Part shown: positions 1 to 5,725 of the stretch, piece by piece | How the letters are laid out: each line of letters opens with the position of its first letter | Numbering within the stretch: the stretch's first letter is position 1 | From: an uncultured Opitutia bacterium | GTDB lineage: Bacteria; Verrucomicrobiota; Verrucomicrobiia; Opitutales; UBA953 | DNA length: 7,603 nucleotides | Direction of reading: 5' to 3' | Assembly: GCA_903868455.1 (NCBI GenBank) | Contig: CAIPVK010000236.1 | Span: 1-7,603, forward strand | Program-made: the position numbers and the translations under genes | The notes under the pieces: model-generated | The model's database searches: none | What the model was told of the DNA's origin: nothing | What the model saw: the letters and a program-made list of their open reading frames with translations, nothing else

Positions 1-1910
1 GCGAGCAGGGTGAGCGCGAAGAGCGCCGAGGGGGCGAGGAGGATCCACGGGCACTCCTCCATCACGTCCGCGCCCTCCTTGATGAGGAGGCCCCAGGAGG
101 TCATCGGCGCCTGCACGCCGAGGCCGAGGAAGGACACGAAGGCCTCGAGCAGCATCACGCCGGGGACGGTCAGCGTGCCGTAGATGGCCAGCGTGCCGGC
201 GAGGTTCGGCAGGTAGTGGCGGAGCACGATGCGCCCGGTGGACGCGCCCATGGTCTCGGCGGCCTGCACGAAGGGCGTGGCGCGGAGCGCGAGCACCTGG
301 TTGCGCACGACGCGGGCCATGGTGAGCCAGGAGATGCCGCCGACGACCACGTAGAGCAGCCAGAGGTCCTGTCCGAAGACGACGGTGCAGAGGATGATGA
401 TGAGCGTGAGCGGCAGGGTGTTGACCACGTCGACCACGCGCATCATCGCCTCCCCGACGCTCCCGCCGGCCTGGCCCGCCGCGATGCCGTAGGCGGTGCC
501 GAAGACGAGCGCGATGACCGTGGCGATGAGGCCGACGAGGATGGAGACGGAGCCGCCGTGCAGGAGGCGCGAGAGCAGGTCGCGGCCGAGCGTGTCCGTG
601 CCGAGGAGATGGTCGCCGCCGGGCGCGACGGGGCCGAGGGCGAGGTCCTGGGCGCGGTAGTCGGCGATCGGCAGCCAGCCCTGGGCCGCGCCGAGGCAGG
701 CGGCGCCGACGACGAGGAGGAACACGGCGGCGGCGACCGCGGGGCGGTTGCGGCGGAAGCGCGACCAGCCCTGGGCGAGGGCGCGGAGAACAAGGGCCAG
801 CACGGCGATGCCGAGCAAGGCGACGAGACCCGCGACCACGACGCGCGCGGCGTCGCCCGAGAGCGCCTCGAGGAGGCCGGAGGAGGCCGCCCACGCCTTG
901 GCGGGCGCGAGGAGGGCGTGCAGGCCGAGCAGGGCGGGCGGGGCGAGGAGCAAACCGGCGAGGTAGCCCGGGGTGAGGCCGCCCGCCTCGGCGCGGCCGC
1001 GCTTCAGCCGCGGGTTGAGCCACGCGAGCGCGAGGTCGGCGAGCAGGTTGAGGACGAGGAGGGCGGTCGCGTAGAGGAGCGTGAGGCCGACGATCAAGGT
1101 GGCGTCGCGGTTGGTCACGGACGTGACGAAGAGGCGGCCGAGGCCGGGGACGTCGAACATGGACTCGACGACGAAGGAGCCCGAGACGAGGCCGGCGGCG
1201 GCGGGGGCGAGGTAGGTCACCACGGGCAGCAGCGCGTTGCGCAGGGTGTGCACGAACCAGACGCGGAAGGGCCCGAGGCCCTTGGCCTGGGCGGTGCGGA
1301 CGTAGTCCGAGGCGCGCACCTCGAGCATCGCCCCGCGCGTCAGGCGGGCGATGGGCGCGGCGACCACGATGCCGAGCGTGAGGACCGGCAGGAGCAGGTG
1401 CTCGGGGCCGCCCCAGCCGCAGGGCGGGACGAGGCCGAGCCCGCGCGAGAGCAGGAGCGAGAGGACGGGGCCGATGACGAACGAGGGCAGGCAGATGCCG
1501 AGGAGCGAGAAGCCCATCGGGATGCGGTCGAGCCAGCTGTCGGGCTTGGCCGCGGCGAGCACGCCGACCGGGATGCCGACCGCCGAGGCGAGGAGCAGGG
1601 CGAGCAGGCCGAGCTGGAGCGAGACGGGGATGCGGGGCGCGACGAGCTCGTTGACCGTCCAACCGTGGTACTTGGTGGAGAGCCCGAGGTCGCCCTCCGC
1701 GAGCTTGGCGAGATAGCGGCCGAACTGGACGTGGGTCGGCTGGTCGAGGCCGTAGTGGGCCTCGTAGCGCGCCTTGATCTCGGCGGGCATCGGCCGGTCG
1801 CCGTCGAACGGGCTGCCCGGGACGACCTTGACCAGGAGGAAGGAGGCGGTGGCGACGACGAGGAGGACGGGCAGCACCTCGCCGAGACGGCGCAGGAGGT
1901 AGGGCCCCAT
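1..1910 (-). CDS. Peptide/nickel-type ABC transporter permease, fused OppB-OppC domains (3' end cut by window)
   Basis: This gene encodes the membrane channel of a peptide/nickel (Opp/Dpp-type) ABC importer. The frame is open from ATG at 1910 to the left edge, 636 codons, with no in-frame stop. Residues 1-300 are an OppB-type domain: start MGPYLLRRLGEVLP, about six membrane segments, an EAA cytoplasmic loop near 203-228 (DYVRTAQAKG...HTLRNALLP) and the VPGLGRLF motif (254-261). Residues 383-636 are an OppC-type domain: RFRRNRPA (384-391), LLGTDTLGRDLLSRLLHGG (435-453), a second EAA loop at 547-568 (FVQAAETMGA...RHYLP), and SFLGLGVQAPMTSWG (593-607). The linker (about 301-382) has two extra hydrophobic stretches, near 314-335 and 356-379. 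These two subunits are normally separate proteins; only a short C-terminus should be missing here. The gene starts 2 nt after the lipoprotein stop, with GGAGGG 12 nt upstream of the ATG. No binding protein or ATPase gene is in view, and the substrate cannot be told. Family assignment is firm. Confidence 0.93.
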   Translation of the reverse strand, partial: MGPYLLRRLGEVLPVLLVVATASFLLVKVVPGSPFDGDRPMPAEIKARYEAHYGLDQPTHVQFGRYLAKLAEGDLGLSTKYHGWTVNELVAPRIPVSLQLGLLALLLASAVGIPVGVLAAAKPDSWLDRIPMGFSLLGICLPSFVIGPVLSLLLSRGLGLVPPCGWGGPEHLLLPVLTLGIVVAAPIARLTRGAMLEVRASDYVRTAQAKGLGPFRVWFVHTLRNALLPVVTYLAPAAAGLVSGSFVVESMFDVPGLGRLFVTSVTNRDATLIVGLTLLYATALLVLNLLADLALAWLNPRLKRGRAEAGGLTPGYLAGLLLAPPALLGLHALLAPAKAWAASSGLLEALSGDAARVVVAGLVALLGIAVLALVLRALAQGWSRFRRNRPAVAAAVFLLVVGAACLGAAQGWLPIADYRAQDLALGPVAPGGDHLLGTDTLGRDLLSRLLHGGSVSILVGLIATVIALVFGTAYGIAAGQAGGSVGEAMMRVVDVVNTLPLTLIIILCTVVFGQDLWLLYVVVGGISWLTMARVVRNQVLALRATPFVQAAETMGASTGRIVLRHYLPNLAGTLAIYGTLTVPGVMLLEAFVSFLGLGVQAPMTSWGLLIKEGADVMEECPWILLAPSALFALTLL

Positions 1911-1912
1911 GG

Positions 1913-2173
1913 TCAGCGGGCGCCCTCCACCTTGCCCTCGAGCTCCTCGGTGGTCGGCGGCGGCGGCAGCCCGCGGCGGGTCGGGTCGACCCGGCCGGTG
2001 CGGCGGTTGACGGCCTCGTACTCGGTCTCGTTGAGCGCGCCGCTGGCCCGCATGTGCTGGCGGCGGATCTCGCGGTCGCGGGCGGCCTGTCGCTCCTGCT
2101 CGGCCTCGCGCTGGGCGGGGGTGACGGCGCAGCCGGCGAGCGCGAGCAGGGCGGCGAGGACGAGGACGGGCAT
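1913..2173 (-). CDS. Small putative lipoprotein of unknown function
   Basis: This 86-residue protein has a short hydrophobic leader ending in the lipobox LAGC (residues 12-15), so Cys15 should be lipidated and the mature protein (about 72 residues) membrane-anchored. The leader is atypical: it has no Lys or Arg before the hydrophobic core (MPVLVLAALLALAGC). The start cannot be moved upstream, because an in-frame TAG lies four codons before the ATG (2183-2185). It has a good ribosome binding site, AGGAAAGG at 2177-2184. The mature part is charged and likely helical (AQREAEQERQAARDREIRRQ), followed by GALNETEYEAVN (45-56), faintly like a SHOCT-type motif, then a Pro-rich stretch (PPPPT) and an acidic patch. 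It is too small to be a solute-binding protein, yet sits 2 nt upstream of the fused permease, so the two are probably cotranscribed. I do not recognise a family; a role with the transporter is only a guess. Confidence 0.72.
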   Translation of the reverse strand: MPVLVLAALLALAGCAVTPAQREAEQERQAARDREIRRQHMRASGALNETEYEAVNRRTGRVDPTRRGLPPPPTTEELEGKVEGAR

Positions 2174-2176
2174 GGA

Positions 2177-2184
2177 CCTTTCCT
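2177..2184 (-). promoter_or_regulatory. Ribosome binding site of the lipoprotein gene
   Basis: The minus strand reads AGGAAAGG, ending 3 nt before the ATG at 2173; the AGGA part is 7 nt from the start. It is the clearest Shine-Dalgarno sequence at normal spacing in the window and, with the in-frame TAG it overlaps, fixes the start of the lipoprotein. Confidence 0.6.
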
Positions 2185-2260
2185 AGCCGCGCCGCGCGGC
2201 AAAGGGCAAGCCGTCGCGGTTTGGGCTTCCGAGCGGCGGCCGTCGGGGCTTGTCTGCCCC

Positions 2261-3076
2261 ATGCCCGACCTTCCCGCCGCCATCGGTTTCCCCGCCGGCA
2301 TGCTCGGCGAGTACGCCCGGCGCGTGACCGTGCTCGCCGGCGGCCCGGGCTGGGTCGCCCTGGACAAGCCGGCCGACGTCGCCCTGGAGGACCACCCGTG
2401 GCAGGAGGGCGCGCCGACGCTGCTCGCCGGCATCCGCGCGCAGCTCGCCACCGGCAAGCCGGAGATGCGGCGCCTGGGCCTGGCGGAGCCGGCGGTCGTG
2501 CTCGGCACCGAGGCGGAGGTCGCCGGCGTCGCGATCCTCGCCGACCGCGCGGGCCCGCTGGCCGCGTGGCGCGAGGCGCTCGGCTCGGGCGCGCTCACGC
2601 TGACCCACGAGCTGCTCGCCCGGACGGAGGACGCGCCCGACGAGGGCGGCCTCTGCGACCTTCCCCTGCGCCACGACGACGTCCGCCGCCGCACCGGCGT
2701 CTCGCATCGCGCGGGCAAGCGCTCCGAGACGCGCTTCGCCGCGGGCGAGTCCCTCGGCGCGTGGCGCCTGTGGACGGCGACCGCCACGCTCGCGCGCTGG
2801 GAACAGGTCCGCTGCCACGCCCAGGAATGCGGCATCCGCATCGCCGGCGAGCTGCGCTACGGGCGCTCCGGCCGCGTGACGCTCGCCGAGACGGTGCGCG
2901 CGGGCCGCCTCAACAAGGGCGGCGACCACCCGCTGCACCGCGGGATCCTGCTGCGCCTGGCCTCGGTGACGGGGACGGTCGGGGGCGAGCCGGTGTCCGT
3001 CGTCGCCCCGCGGCCGGACGACTTCGAGACGGCCGTGCGGCGGCTGGCGAAGGGGCAAGCGAAAGGGCCGGCCTGA
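2261..3076 (+). CDS. RluA-family pseudouridine synthase homologue lacking the catalytic HRLD motif
   Basis: This 271-residue protein follows the RluA pseudouridine synthase fold from end to end. It has VTVLAGGPGWVALDKPADV (22-40), matching the usual 'NKP' strand; an EVAGVAILA strand (86-94), matching TSGxxxxA; CDLPLRHDD (132-140); a strand with LARWEQVRCHAQECGIRI (177-194) in the place of GRxHQLRxHxxxxGxPI; AGELRYG (195-201); and a C-terminal strand with LHRGILLRLASV (225-236). Active members isomerise uridine in rRNA or tRNA using the Asp of HRLD. Here that motif aligns with LGTE (81-84), so Glu84 replaces the nucleophile and the Arg is lost; only Arg184 and His186 of the distal motif remain. 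It is probably inactive as a synthase, perhaps an RNA-binding or other adapted protein. The ATG at 2261 gives normal family length but has no clear Shine-Dalgarno; the frame is open further upstream. It is a single gene, divergent from the lipoprotein gene and convergent with rpsT. Confidence 0.82.
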   Translation: MPDLPAAIGFPAGMLGEYARRVTVLAGGPGWVALDKPADVALEDHPWQEGAPTLLAGIRAQLATGKPEMRRLGLAEPAVVLGTEAEVAGVAILADRAGPLAAWREALGSGALTLTHELLARTEDAPDEGGLCDLPLRHDDVRRRTGVSHRAGKRSETRFAAGESLGAWRLWTATATLARWEQVRCHAQECGIRIAGELRYGRSGRVTLAETVRAGRLNKGGDHPLHRGILLRLASVTGTVGGEPVSVVAPRPDDFETAVRRLAKGQAKGPA

Positions 3077-3086
3077 AGGCCGGCCC
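3065..3086. terminator. Bidirectional terminator-like hairpin between convergent genes
   Basis: A perfect 9-bp inverted repeat, GGGCCGGCC (3065-3073) and GGCCGGCCC (3078-3086), encloses a TGAA tetraloop. It lies between the convergent RluA-like gene and rpsT, and the loop contains the TGA stop of the RluA-like gene (3074-3076). Read in the rpsT direction, the stem is followed by TTTCGCTTGCCCC, a poor U-tract; in the plus direction there is no T-run. A second, weaker hairpin, GGCGC-GTCA-GCGCC, follows at 3092-3105. It most likely serves as the terminator for rpsT, and possibly both genes. Confidence 0.6.
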
Positions 3087-3111
3087 CGACGGGCGCGTCA
3101 GCGCCGCGAGG

Positions 3112-3354
3112 TCACATCTTGCGGGCGAGCGCGGCGGCCATCTTCGCCTTCAGGCGGTTCGCCTTGTTGCGATGGATGACGCCGGTCTTGACGGCCTTGT
3201 CGAGGGTCGAGCTGGCGACCGAGGCGGCGCCGGCGGTGGGAGCGGCGCCGAAGGCCTTGACCACGCTCTTGAGGCGGGTGCGGACGGTGCGGTTGCGCTG
3301 GGTGCGGGCCGCGGACTGGCGGACGGCCTTCTTGTTGGCTTTGATGTTGGCCAT
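3112..3354 (-). CDS. rpsT: 30S ribosomal protein S20
   Basis: This 80-residue, very basic protein binds the 5' domain of 16S rRNA during early assembly of the small subunit. It begins with the S20 signature MANIKANKKAVRQ, continues with RNRTVRTRLKSVVKAF (20-35), and ends with the family's VIHRNKANRLKAKMAAAL (59-76), all helical. Length is slightly under the usual 85-90 residues. The frame extends upstream to a TTG at 3393, but the added residues are not S20-like and the ATG at 3354 matches the family start exactly. That ATG has a pyrimidine-rich tract directly upstream rather than a normally spaced Shine-Dalgarno; the nearest GGAGG is 16 nt away. It follows the flavin reductase-like gene by 54 nt in the same direction and ends just before a hairpin terminator. 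Confidence 0.97.
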   Translation of the reverse strand: MANIKANKKAVRQSAARTQRNRTVRTRLKSVVKAFGAAPTAGAASVASSTLDKAVKTGVIHRNKANRLKAKMAAALARKM

Positions 3355-3408
3355 GGGAAAAGGAAGGAATCCTCCGGCGGGCGGGGGAGTCAACGATGAT
3401 TTGGCCGG
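3355..3408 (-). promoter_or_regulatory. rpsT leader with possible promoter and a folded, distant Shine-Dalgarno
   Basis: The 54 nt between the flavin reductase-like stop and rpsT hold TTGACT (3388-3393), a good match to a -35 box, but the hexamer at the right spacing (ATTCCT, 3365-3370) is a poor -10. GGAGG (3371-3375) is the only Shine-Dalgarno-like sequence and lies 16 nt from the ATG. It can pair with CUUCC (3362-3366) to form a small 5-bp hairpin with one G-U pair and a 4-nt loop. S20 is known to repress its own translation in E. coli, so a structured leader is plausible, but nothing here proves regulation. Confidence 0.25.
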
Positions 3409-4023
3409 TCAGTCCGGGCGGGGGATGCGGAACCGGTCGGTGGTCCGGGCGTAGCCGTCCGGGCTCTCCATCCGGCCGATGGGGGCGTGGCGGGCCGGGT
3501 CGACCTTCCAGGAGACGGGGTCGGCCAGGCCTTGGCGGACATGGGCGAGGAGGCCCTCGAGGACGACGAGGCGGTTCTCGCCGTAGCGGCGGATGTCGAG
3601 GACGCGGCACTCGAGGGCGACGGGACACTCCGCGAGGCGGGGCGGGCGGACGCGCTCCGAGGGCGCGGTCCGGAAGCCGAAGCGCTCGATCTCGCTGACG
3701 CCGGGCGGGAGGTCGGCGGAGCAGGCGACCATGCGGGCGGCGAGGGGCTCGTCGACCAGGTGGACGACGGCCTCGCCGGTCGCCGCGAGGTTCGCCGCGG
3801 TGTCCTTCGGGGTGCCGTCGTCGCGGTCCGCGGGCGCGAGCACGAGCAGCGCGGGCTCGGCGCCCATCACGTTGAAGAAGGAGAAGGGGGCGGCGTTGGC
3901 CCGTCCGGCGGCGTCGACGGTCGTGACGAGCGCGATCGGGCGCGGGGCCACGAGGCCGGCCAGCAGGCGGTAGGCCTTGGCGCCCGGGTGCGCGGCGAGG
4001 TCGAAGCGGGCGGCGTCGCTCAT
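3409..4023 (-). CDS. Flavin reductase family protein (FMN-binding split-barrel, DIM6/NTAB type)
   Basis: This 204-residue soluble protein has the pattern of the flavin reductase-like FMN-binding family. It shows LLAGLVAPRPIALVTTVD (20-37), followed by AGRANAAPFSFFNVMGAEPALL (39-60), the segment that normally cradles the FMN. Next come KDTAANLAATGEAVVHLV (73-90), with the usual K-D-T-x-x-N, and a C-terminal PIGRMESPDGYARTTDRF (181-198) typical of the family. Members bind FMN and reduce flavin or act as NAD(P)H-dependent oxidoreductases; the physiological substrate is usually unknown, as here. Length is normal for the family. Its ATG overlaps the lspA stop (ATGA, 4020-4023), so it is probably translated by coupling, which fits the absence of a spaced Shine-Dalgarno. 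The placement after lspA looks like operon packing rather than evidence of a shared function. Confidence 0.9.
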   Translation of the reverse strand: MSDAARFDLAAHPGAKAYRLLAGLVAPRPIALVTTVDAAGRANAAPFSFFNVMGAEPALLVLAPADRDDGTPKDTAANLAATGEAVVHLVDEPLAARMVACSADLPPGVSEIERFGFRTAPSERVRPPRLAECPVALECRVLDIRRYGENRLVVLEGLLAHVRQGLADPVSWKVDPARHAPIGRMESPDGYARTTDRFRIPRPD

Positions 4024-4589
4024 GCCTCGGGCGGCGGGCGGTCGTGGGACATCAGCTGCCGGCGGAGGTCGCGCTCCTGGCGCCAGAGGAAGGCGAAGTA
4101 GAGGGCGACGCCGGCGCAGATCGCGGCGTCGGCCACGTTGAAGGCGGGCCAGCGGCGGCTGCCGAGCAGCTCGAACGGCAGGTGGACGTCGACGAAGTCC
4201 ACGACGTGGTCGCGGAAGAGGCGGTCGATGACGTTGCCGAGCGCGCCGCCCACGAAGAGCCCGAAGGCGAGCTGGCCGCCGGCGAGCTCGCGCAGGAGCT
4301 CGCGCCGCTTGAACCAGACGAAGGCGAGGACGAGGAAGGCGAGGCCCGCCAGGACGAACTTGGTCAGCGGATGGCCGGCGCCGAGGCCCCAGGCGGCGCC
4401 GCGGTTGCCGACGTGGACGAGCCAGACGGCGTCGCCGAGGAGGCGGATGGGGTCGGCCGCGCCCAGGCCCGCCTCGTAGGTGGGATAGGGGATGTGCCGG
4501 ACGACCAGGAGCTTGGTCAGCTGGTCGAGGGACAGGGCGGTCCCCAGCACGGCCCAGAAGCGGGCGTAGGGCGCGAGTCGGGAGCCCAT
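4020..4589 (-). CDS. lspA: Lipoprotein signal peptidase (signal peptidase II)
   Basis: LspA is the inner-membrane aspartyl protease that removes the signal peptide from prolipoproteins after lipidation of the lipobox Cys. The 189-residue protein has four hydrophobic segments and the family blocks: LDQLTKLLV (21-29), GNRGAAWGLG (61-70), GGALGNVIDRLF (114-125), VVDFVDVH (129-136) and WPAFNVADAAICAG (147-160). The two catalytic aspartates are Asp122 (NVID) and Asp154 (NVAD). The C-terminus carries a short charged cytoplasmic tail (QERDLRRQ). The ATG at 4589 gives a normal N-terminus; the longer open frame upstream is out-of-frame read-through of the DksA-like gene. The start is 5 nt after that gene's stop with no Shine-Dalgarno, so translational coupling is likely. 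Its place downstream of ileS is common in bacteria, and a dksA-like neighbour is known from chlamydiae. The small lipoprotein in this window is a potential substrate. Confidence 0.97.
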   Translation of the reverse strand: MGSRLAPYARFWAVLGTALSLDQLTKLLVVRHIPYPTYEAGLGAADPIRLLGDAVWLVHVGNRGAAWGLGAGHPLTKFVLAGLAFLVLAFVWFKRRELLRELAGGQLAFGLFVGGALGNVIDRLFRDHVVDFVDVHLPFELLGSRRWPAFNVADAAICAGVALYFAFLWRQERDLRRQLMSHDRPPPEA

Positions 4590-4594
4590 CGGGC

Positions 4595-5725
4595 TCAGGC
4601 GTCGTCCCCGCCGTCCTCGCCGCCGCCGCCGCCCGTGCCGAAGCCGACCTCGTCGCCCTCGGCGCCGAGCGGGTTCCCGCCGCGGCGGCGCAGGGCGCGG
4701 CGCTGGCGCTCGAGCTCCTTCTGGCCCTCGATGGAGTAGCGGGTCTGCGGCACGGAGGCCAGGCGCGTCGGGGGGATGGGGCGGCCGGTGATCTCGCAGG
4801 TGCCGTAGGTGCCCAGGCGCATGCGCTCCAGGGCGTCGTCGATCTCCTTGATCTGGGCCTGCTCGCTGGCGATGAGGTTGAGCGCGAAGTCGCGGTCGGC
4901 GGTGTCGGTGCCGGCGTCGGCCTGGTGCTGGGAATAGCCGGAGAGGTCGCCGGCGTCCTCCTTGCCGGACTTCTTCAGGGCCTCGTCGGTGTGGCGCGTG
5001 ACGGCCTCCTCGAGCTTGGCCCGGGCGTCGAGCAGGAGCTTGTGGTAGCGGCGCCACTTCTCCGGGATGCGGGCCGCGGCCTCCGCGGGGTCGGCCTTCT
5101 TGAAGGGGTTGAAGCCGAAGAGCGAGGCGAGGGAGGCGGAGCCCACGGTGTTGGGCTTGGAGCCGGAGGAGCCCTTCGCGCCGGAACCGGACTTCTCGCG
5201 CGACTTGCGCTCGTCGTCGGGCACCCAGCGGTTGAGCTTGGTGTTGCGGCGCGACTTCAGGTAGGCGGCGACATCCTCGAGGGTGAAGACCTGGAGCTTG
5301 GGCTTGGCGACCGGCGCCTCGACCGGGGACTCCTGATGGTGGTCCTTGCGGTGCGAGTCGAGCAGGCGACGCTGCTCCTCGTGGCTGATCGCGGGCGAGG
5401 GCTTCGCGCCGGCCTTCCCTTTGGCGGCGGGGACGGGGGCCTTGCCCTTCGGGGCCGGCGCGGGCGCCGACGATTTCCCCTTGGTCGCGGGGGCGACCGG
5501 CTTGCCCTTAGGCGCAGGCGCGGCGGCCTTGCCCTTCGCGACGGGCTTGGCGGGCGCGGGCTTCGCGACTGGCTTCTTGGCCGAAGCAGGCTTCGCGGCC
5601 GGCTTCTTGGCGGGAGCGGGCTTGGCGGCGGGCTTCTTGGCCGAGGGCTTCGCGGCCGGCGCCTTCTTGGCGGGCTTGGCCTTGGCGGGCGCGGGCTTCT
5701 TCTTGGCGGGCTTGGATTTGGCCAT
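4595..5725 (-). CDS. TraR/DksA-family transcription regulator with histone-H1-like N-terminal tail
   Basis: DksA-type proteins insert a coiled coil into the secondary channel of RNA polymerase and alter initiation, often with ppGpp. Residues 222-345 carry this domain: helices around WRRYHKLLLDARAKLEEAV (224-242), an acidic tip ADAGTDTADRD (269-279), the return helix to 304, then GTYGTCEITGRPIPPTRL (305-322) and TRYSIEGQKELERQ (328-341). The family's C4 zinc site is reduced to C-T-S-G: only Cys310 is kept; one-cysteine DksA proteins also occur in alphaproteobacteria. Residues 1-112 are almost all Lys, Ala and Pro, with decapeptide repeats (20-59) and then five KGK units (64-104), resembling histone H1 tails. 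Residues 141-172 may form a small helical segment (FTLEDVAAYLKSRR). The end (356-376) is Gly/Asp/Glu-rich. At 376 residues it is more than twice the usual DksA length. ATG at 5725 is preferred to TTG at 5731. The gene lies 45 nt after ileS and 5 nt before lspA. Confidence 0.9.
   Translation of the reverse strand: MAKSKPAKKKPAPAKAKPAKKAPAAKPSAKKPAAKPAPAKKPAAKPASAKKPVAKPAPAKPVAKGKAAAPAPKGKPVAPATKGKSSAPAPAPKGKAPVPAAKGKAGAKPSPAISHEEQRRLLDSHRKDHHQESPVEAPVAKPKLQVFTLEDVAAYLKSRRNTKLNRWVPDDERKSREKSGSGAKGSSGSKPNTVGSASLASLFGFNPFKKADPAEAAARIPEKWRRYHKLLLDARAKLEEAVTRHTDEALKKSGKEDAGDLSGYSQHQADAGTDTADRDFALNLIASEQAQIKEIDDALERMRLGTYGTCEITGRPIPPTRLASVPQTRYSIEGQKELERQRRALRRRGGNPLGAEGDEVGFGTGGGGGEDGGDDA
5549..5668 (-). 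repeat. Four imperfect 30-bp tandem repeats coding for KKPAAKPAPA-type decapeptides
   Basis: Four consecutive 30-bp units (5549-5578, 5579-5608, 5609-5638, 5639-5668) each end in CTTCTT on the plus strand, which encodes the Lys-Lys pair that opens each unit on the minus strand. They encode KKAPAAKPSA, KKPAAKPAPA, KKPAAKPASA and KKPVAKPAPA in the basic tail of the DksA-like protein. By eye the first and third units listed differ at about four bases. All lengths are multiples of three, so copy number could change without a frameshift. Confidence 0.8.

Noticed and set aside
216..2186. 656-codon open frame on the plus strand opposite the permease and lipoprotein genes
   Set aside because: Its protein is Gly/Glu/Asp/Arg-rich with no recognisable family, while the opposite strand carries unmistakable permease motifs. 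High GC at third positions makes long antisense frames common.
2191..2200. 10-bp palindrome GCCGCGCGGC in the divergent intergenic region as an operator
   Set aside because: Short GC-only palindromes are expected often at this base composition, and there is no second copy or promoter to place it against.
2183..3058. 291-codon minus-strand frame opposite the RluA-like gene
   Set aside because: The protein is Arg/Ala/Gly-rich without motifs, and the plus strand shows clear RluA-family sequence.
3355..3393. S20 start at TTG 3393, adding 13 residues
   Set aside because: The added residues (Pro/Gly-rich) are unlike S20, and MANIK at 3354 is the family's standard start.
3365..3393. A full sigma-70 promoter for rpsT
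   Set aside because: Only the -35-like TTGACT is convincing; the hexamer at the proper distance matches poorly, so it is kept only as a possibility in the leader entry.
4590..5057. N-terminal extension of lspA upstream of the ATG at 4589
   Set aside because: The extra residues are an out-of-frame reading of the DksA-like gene; signal peptidase II normally starts at the chosen ATG.
5504..5508. KGKP in the DksA-like tail as an AT-hook
   Set aside because: AT-hooks centre on a GRP core with flanking basic residues; this is one near-match among several KGK units in a low-complexity tail.
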